From Roseovarius sp. UBA3070 (GTDB lineage: Bacteria; Pseudomonadota; Alphaproteobacteria; Rhodobacterales; Rhodobacteraceae): a stretch of DNA of 9,452 nucleotides. Shown here in pieces: positions 6,938 through 9,452 of the stretch. The stretch's first letter is position 1. The number at the start of each line of letters is the position of its first letter. The stretch is from assembly GCA_002366775.1 (NCBI GenBank), contig DFBW01000154.1, positions 563 to 10,014 on the forward strand. The letters run 5' to 3'. The notes beneath the pieces are model-generated. The model made no database searches. It saw nothing but the letters and a program-made list of their open reading frames with translations, and was not told where the DNA came from. A program made the position numbers and the translations under genes.

Positions 6938-6996
6938 AGTATTTTTGGAAAGATGAAGCGAAAGAGGGCCCGCAATTCATCTTTCCAAAAATACTT
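6937..6996. repeat. Perfect 21-bp inverted repeat with 18-nt loop
   Basis: The left arm 6937-6957 begins AAGTATTTTTGGAAAG and the right arm 6976-6996 is its exact reverse complement, ending CTTTCCAAAAATACTT. The loop (6958-6975) can extend the stem by GCG/CGC after a two-base AA bulge. The element lies between the divergent truA and ycjX genes, so it is not at a gene end where a terminator is expected, although the U-rich TATTTTT can be read in either direction. From memory, similar AAGTATTTTTGGAAAGATGAA-type sequences recur in intergenic DNA of Rhodobacterales; that needs a genome search. A short spurious reading frame (6826-7032) crosses it. Confidence 0.9.
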
Positions 6997-7002
6997 CGGG
7001 GG

Positions 7003-7022
7003 TTTGGGGGCTGGCCCCCAAA
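7003..7022. repeat. Perfect 8-bp GC-rich hairpin beside the large inverted repeat
   Basis: TTTGGGGG (7003-7010) and CCCCCAAA (7015-7022) pair perfectly around a CTGG loop, 6 nt after the large inverted repeat and 21 nt before the ycjX start. The two structures look like one composite element. There is no following T-run on the plus strand, so an intrinsic terminator is not supported. In a ycjX transcript it would form just ahead of the ribosome site. Confidence 0.85.
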
Positions 7023-7043
7023 GCGAGCATAAAGGTACAAGGT

Positions 7044-8459
7044 TTGGGTATTTCCAGTATTGCAGATGGAATCACGCGCGGGGTTGAAAACCTGTCGGGC
7101 AGCGTGTCTGAGGCCTTTTTTGAGCCAGTCATACGGCTGGGCGTCACTGGTCTTGCGCGCTCGGGCAAGACGGTGTTCATCACGTCTCTGGTGGCCAATT
7201 TGATGGATAGGGGACGGATGCCGGGTTTGCTGGCGGCTTCTGAGGGGCGCATCGAGGCGGCGTTTTTGCAGCCCCAACCTGATGATACGGTGCCGCGCTT
7301 TGAATATGAAACACATCTGAGCGCACTGACCTCTCCCACGCCACATTGGCCTGACAGCACCCGTGCCGTGTCTGAATTGCGCTTGTCATTGCGTGTACGC
7401 CCATCAGGGTTGTTGGCCGGCTTGCAAGGGCCGCGCACAGTGCATCTGGATATTGTGGATTATCCGGGTGAATGGTTGCTTGATCTGGCACTGCTGGACA
7501 AAAGCTATGCTGATTGGTCGCAGGAGGTTCTGACCCGCATAACGACGCGCACAGAGGCAGCCGCGTTTCTGGCTCAAACCAAGGCCGCAGATTTGAGTGC
7601 CCGAATTGACGAGCCCGCCGCCCAATCTCTGGCGCAGGGGTTCACGGCCTATCTGAGTGCTGCGCGTGATGCCGGATTTTATGATTGCACGCCGGGGCGC
7701 TTTTTGCTGCCCGGCGATCTGGCCGGATCACCGGTTCTGACCTTTGCGCCTCTGCCACGCCCTGCCAGCACACCGCGCCGATCTCTGTGGCGCGAAATGG
7801 AGCGACGGTTCGAGGCGTATAAATCGAAAGTCGTCAAGCCGTTCTTCCGCGATCATTTTGCGCGCATTGACCGCCAAGTGGTCTTGGTGGATGCGTTGGG
7901 GGCCATCCACAAAGGCCCCGGTGCTGTTGAGGATATGCGCGGTGCCATGGCTGATATTCTGGGGGCGTTTCGGCCTGGGCGAAATGCATTTCTAACCCGG
8001 TTGTTGATGGGGCGGCGCGTAGAGAAGATCCTGTTTGCCGCCACCAAGGCCGATCATTTGCACCACGTTCAGCATGATAAGCTGGCCGCGATCATGGCCG
8101 CCCTGACCCGCGAGGCGCGTGACCGGGCCGATTTTGCCGGGGCGCAGACCGATGCCATGGCGCTGGCGGCTTTGCGCGCCACGGTTGAGGATCAGATGAC
8201 ACATGAAGGCGAGACGCTTGATATGGTGCGTGGCACCTTGCTGGACACAGGCAAGCGCGCGGCGTTTTATCCCGGCGTATTGCCCGAAGACCCGGCAAGC
8301 CTGCTCAGTCAGGCGCGTGGCGGGGCAAGCGCGTGGCTGGAGGCGGATTATCAGGTGATGCGGTTTGCGCCGGCACCTTTGTCGCTGAAACCGGGTGAAG
8401 GCCCGCCACATATCCGGCTGGATCGCGCCGCGCAATTTCTGATCGGAGACCGGCTGTGA
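7044..8459 (+). CDS. ycjX: YcjX-family P-loop NTPase (GTPase-like)
   Basis: A 471-residue protein, close to the roughly 465 residues of E. coli YcjX. Walker A is GLARSGKT (36-43), a G3-like element is LDIVDYPGEW (135-144), and TKAD (334-337) is in the position of the (N/T)KxD guanine motif. FEPVIRLGVTGLARSGKT and SKVVKPFFRDHFARIDRQ (261-278) are characteristic family segments. The family is a cytoplasmic stress-linked GTPase group; in E. coli ycjX and ycjF belong to the phage-shock regulon, while the exact reaction partner is unknown. The start is TTG 7044, with AAAGG (7031-7035) 8 nt upstream; no in-frame ATG is nearby and an N-terminal lead of about 30 residues before Walker A suits the family. 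It is followed after 82 nt by the ycjF-like gene on the same strand. Confidence 0.93.
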   Translation: MGISSIADGITRGVENLSGSVSEAFFEPVIRLGVTGLARSGKTVFITSLVANLMDRGRMPGLLAASEGRIEAAFLQPQPDDTVPRFEYETHLSALTSPTPHWPDSTRAVSELRLSLRVRPSGLLAGLQGPRTVHLDIVDYPGEWLLDLALLDKSYADWSQEVLTRITTRTEAAAFLAQTKAADLSARIDEPAAQSLAQGFTAYLSAARDAGFYDCTPGRFLLPGDLAGSPVLTFAPLPRPASTPRRSLWREMERRFEAYKSKVVKPFFRDHFARIDRQVVLVDALGAIHKGPGAVEDMRGAMADILGAFRPGRNAFLTRLLMGRRVEKILFAATKADHLHHVQHDKLAAIMAALTREARDRADFAGAQTDAMALAALRATVEDQMTHEGETLDMVRGTLLDTGKRAAFYPGVLPEDPASLLSQARGGASAWLEADYQVMRFAPAPLSLKPGEGPPHIRLDRAAQFLIGDRL

Positions 8460-8541
8460 GGCCGGATGACGTGTTGCCTTGCTCCAACGCCGCAACGGCA
8501 AACGCTTCCATGACCTGCCCAAACCCAACAGGAGTGGCAAG

Positions 8542-9452
8542 ATGAGCAAAGGCCCCATTCTGATAGACCTTGATGAGGCGCCCATTGGCCCTGGTCCTGA
8601 CGCCGTCCCGCCTGTGCCCGAGTCCGAAACGCCGACCTCACCAGAGGGGCGCGCGATGCAGACCGTTGCCACCTTGGCCGCACGCCGCCCGTCACGGCTG
8701 GCGCGGATGTTCTGGGGGGTGTTGCTGGCCATCCTTGGCGCTGTGGTTTCCGTTGCGGCCTGGGATTTCCTGACCGGGTTGATCACCCGCGCGCCTTTGC
8801 TGGGGTATGGGGTCACTGTGTTGGTGGGGGTATTTCTGCTTGTCCTTTTGATCGGGGCACTGCGCGAATTAGCGGCATTTTCACGCTTGGCGCGGATCGA
8901 CAAATTGCACCGCGCGGCCGAGGCGGCATCATCGGCCAATGATTTGCCGGGCGCGCGCCGCGTCACCCGCTCCTTGATCCGTCTGTATGCAGGCCGCGAG
9001 GACACCCGCTGGGGCCGAGAACGGCTGGCGGAGTACGAGGCTGAACAGTTTGATGCGGATTCCCTGCTGGGACTGGCCGAGATCGAGTTGCTGGCGCCGC
9101 TTGATAAAGCCGCCACCCGCGAAGTCGAAGCCGCCGCCCGGCAAGTGGCCGCCGTGACAGCGCTGGTGCCTTTGGCCATGGCTGATGTGGTGGTCGCCCT
9201 TACGTCTAACCTGCGGATGATCCGGCGCGTGGCCGAGATATATGGCGGGCGTTCGGGCACATTGGGCAGTTGGCGACTGGCGCGCGCGGTTATGGCGCAT
9301 CTTGTGGCCACGGGTGCTGTGGCCGTAGGCGATGACTTGATCGGCACCATTGCTGGTGGCGGCGTGTTGTCAAAGCTGTCGCGCAGGTTTGGCGAGGGTA
9401 TTGTGAACGGCGCTCTGACCGCCCGTGTTGGTGTCGCGGCGATGGAGGTGTG
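8542..9452 (+). CDS. ycjF: YcjF/TIGR01620-family inner-membrane protein (DUF697), 3'-truncated
   Basis: The frame is open from ATG 8542 to the window edge: 303 complete codons, no stop, so the last few tens of residues are missing from a family of about 350. Start evidence is GGAG (8531-8534) 7 nt upstream and a typical MSKGPILIDLDE opening. After a proline-rich cytoplasmic segment (12-33) come two strong hydrophobic helices, about 57-79 (FWGVLLAILGAVVSVAAWDF) and 85-107 (PLLGYGVTVLVGVFLLVLLI). A charged helical stretch (109-200) follows, then hydrophobic segments at 201-222 and about 249-276 (GDDLIGTIAGGGVLSKLSRR region). This is the organisation of DUF697/YcjF proteins, the partner regularly found next to YcjX. 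Its biochemical role is unknown; a membrane-stress function with YcjX is inferred from the neighbourhood and from E. coli. Confidence 0.9.
   Translation, partial: MSKGPILIDLDEAPIGPGPDAVPPVPESETPTSPEGRAMQTVATLAARRPSRLARMFWGVLLAILGAVVSVAAWDFLTGLITRAPLLGYGVTVLVGVFLLVLLIGALRELAAFSRLARIDKLHRAAEAASSANDLPGARRVTRSLIRLYAGREDTRWGRERLAEYEAEQFDADSLLGLAEIELLAPLDKAATREVEAAARQVAAVTALVPLAMADVVVALTSNLRMIRRVAEIYGGRSGTLGSWRLARAVMAHLVATGAVAVGDDLIGTIAGGGVLSKLSRRFGEGIVNGALTARVGVAAMEV

Noticed and set aside
6937..7022. Intrinsic terminator
   Set aside because: It is between divergent gene starts and neither hairpin is followed directly by a T-run in a direction that ends a gene, so I list the structures as repeats.
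6826..7032. 68-codon plus-strand frame ending KYFWKDEAKEGPQFIFPKILRG
   Set aside because: The translated part is simply the inverted repeat and hairpin, with no ribosome site; it is a by-product of the repeat.
8466..8513. 15-codon frame (MTCCLAPTPQRQTLP) or an upstream extension of ycjF from TTG 8479
   Set aside because: There is no convincing ribosome site for either, whereas ATG 8542 has GGAG at 7 nt and a family-like N-terminus.
7992..9350. 452-codon open frame on the minus strand
   Set aside because: It is antisense to ycjX and ycjF; the translation is rich in Ser, Arg, Ala and Thr with no family features, typical of a shadow frame.

Overview
The window reads as ordinary chromosomal DNA of an alphaproteobacterium, most likely a Rhodobacterales (Roseobacter-group) species. 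I infer this from the moderately GC-rich codon use, the protein styles (YcjX/YcjF pair, TruA starting [12 protein letters not shown], BetI-type TetR regulator, class III aminotransferase with an HPWEGM N-terminus), TTG/ATG start use, and an intergenic AAGTATTTTTGG.../CCAAAAATACTT hairpin that I recall being common in that group. No database was searched.

Layout. Bases 1-2411 hold two rightward metabolic genes: the C-terminal part of an FAD-linked 2-hydroxyacid oxidase/dehydrogenase (cut by the window edge) and a complete acetolactate-synthase-like thiamine diphosphate enzyme. Bases 2491-5957 are a PLP-enzyme neighbourhood: a leftward class III aminotransferase, a divergent TetR/BetI-like regulator, and a rightward class V aminotransferase-fold protein. 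The 68-bp gap between the aminotransferase and the regulator contains a clean inverted repeat (TGAAC-N4-GTTCA) within a plausible promoter, so local repression of the aminotransferase and autoregulation are likely. Bases 5958-6845 are leftward and concern tRNA: truA (tRNA pseudouridine synthase A), then 13 nt further on a tRNA-Arg(UCU) whose encoded CCA end touches the stop codon of the convergent class V gene. Bases 6846-7043 are a divergent intergenic region with a perfect 21-bp inverted repeat followed by a perfect 8-bp GC-rich hairpin. Bases 7044-9452 are the ycjX-ycjF pair: a P-loop GTPase-like protein and a membrane protein cut by the right edge.

How they work together. The left genes look catabolic (2-hydroxyacid oxidation, 2-oxoacid chemistry, amine/amino-acid transamination), but no single pathway can be named from the sequence alone. 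The right genes are housekeeping or envelope-stress related. I do not see a defence system, mobile element, CRISPR array or obvious new multi-gene system. The observations most worth following are the large paired hairpins between truA and ycjX, the regulator/operator arrangement, the class V protein that lacks the desulfurase cysteine, and the truA/tRNA-Arg arrangement.
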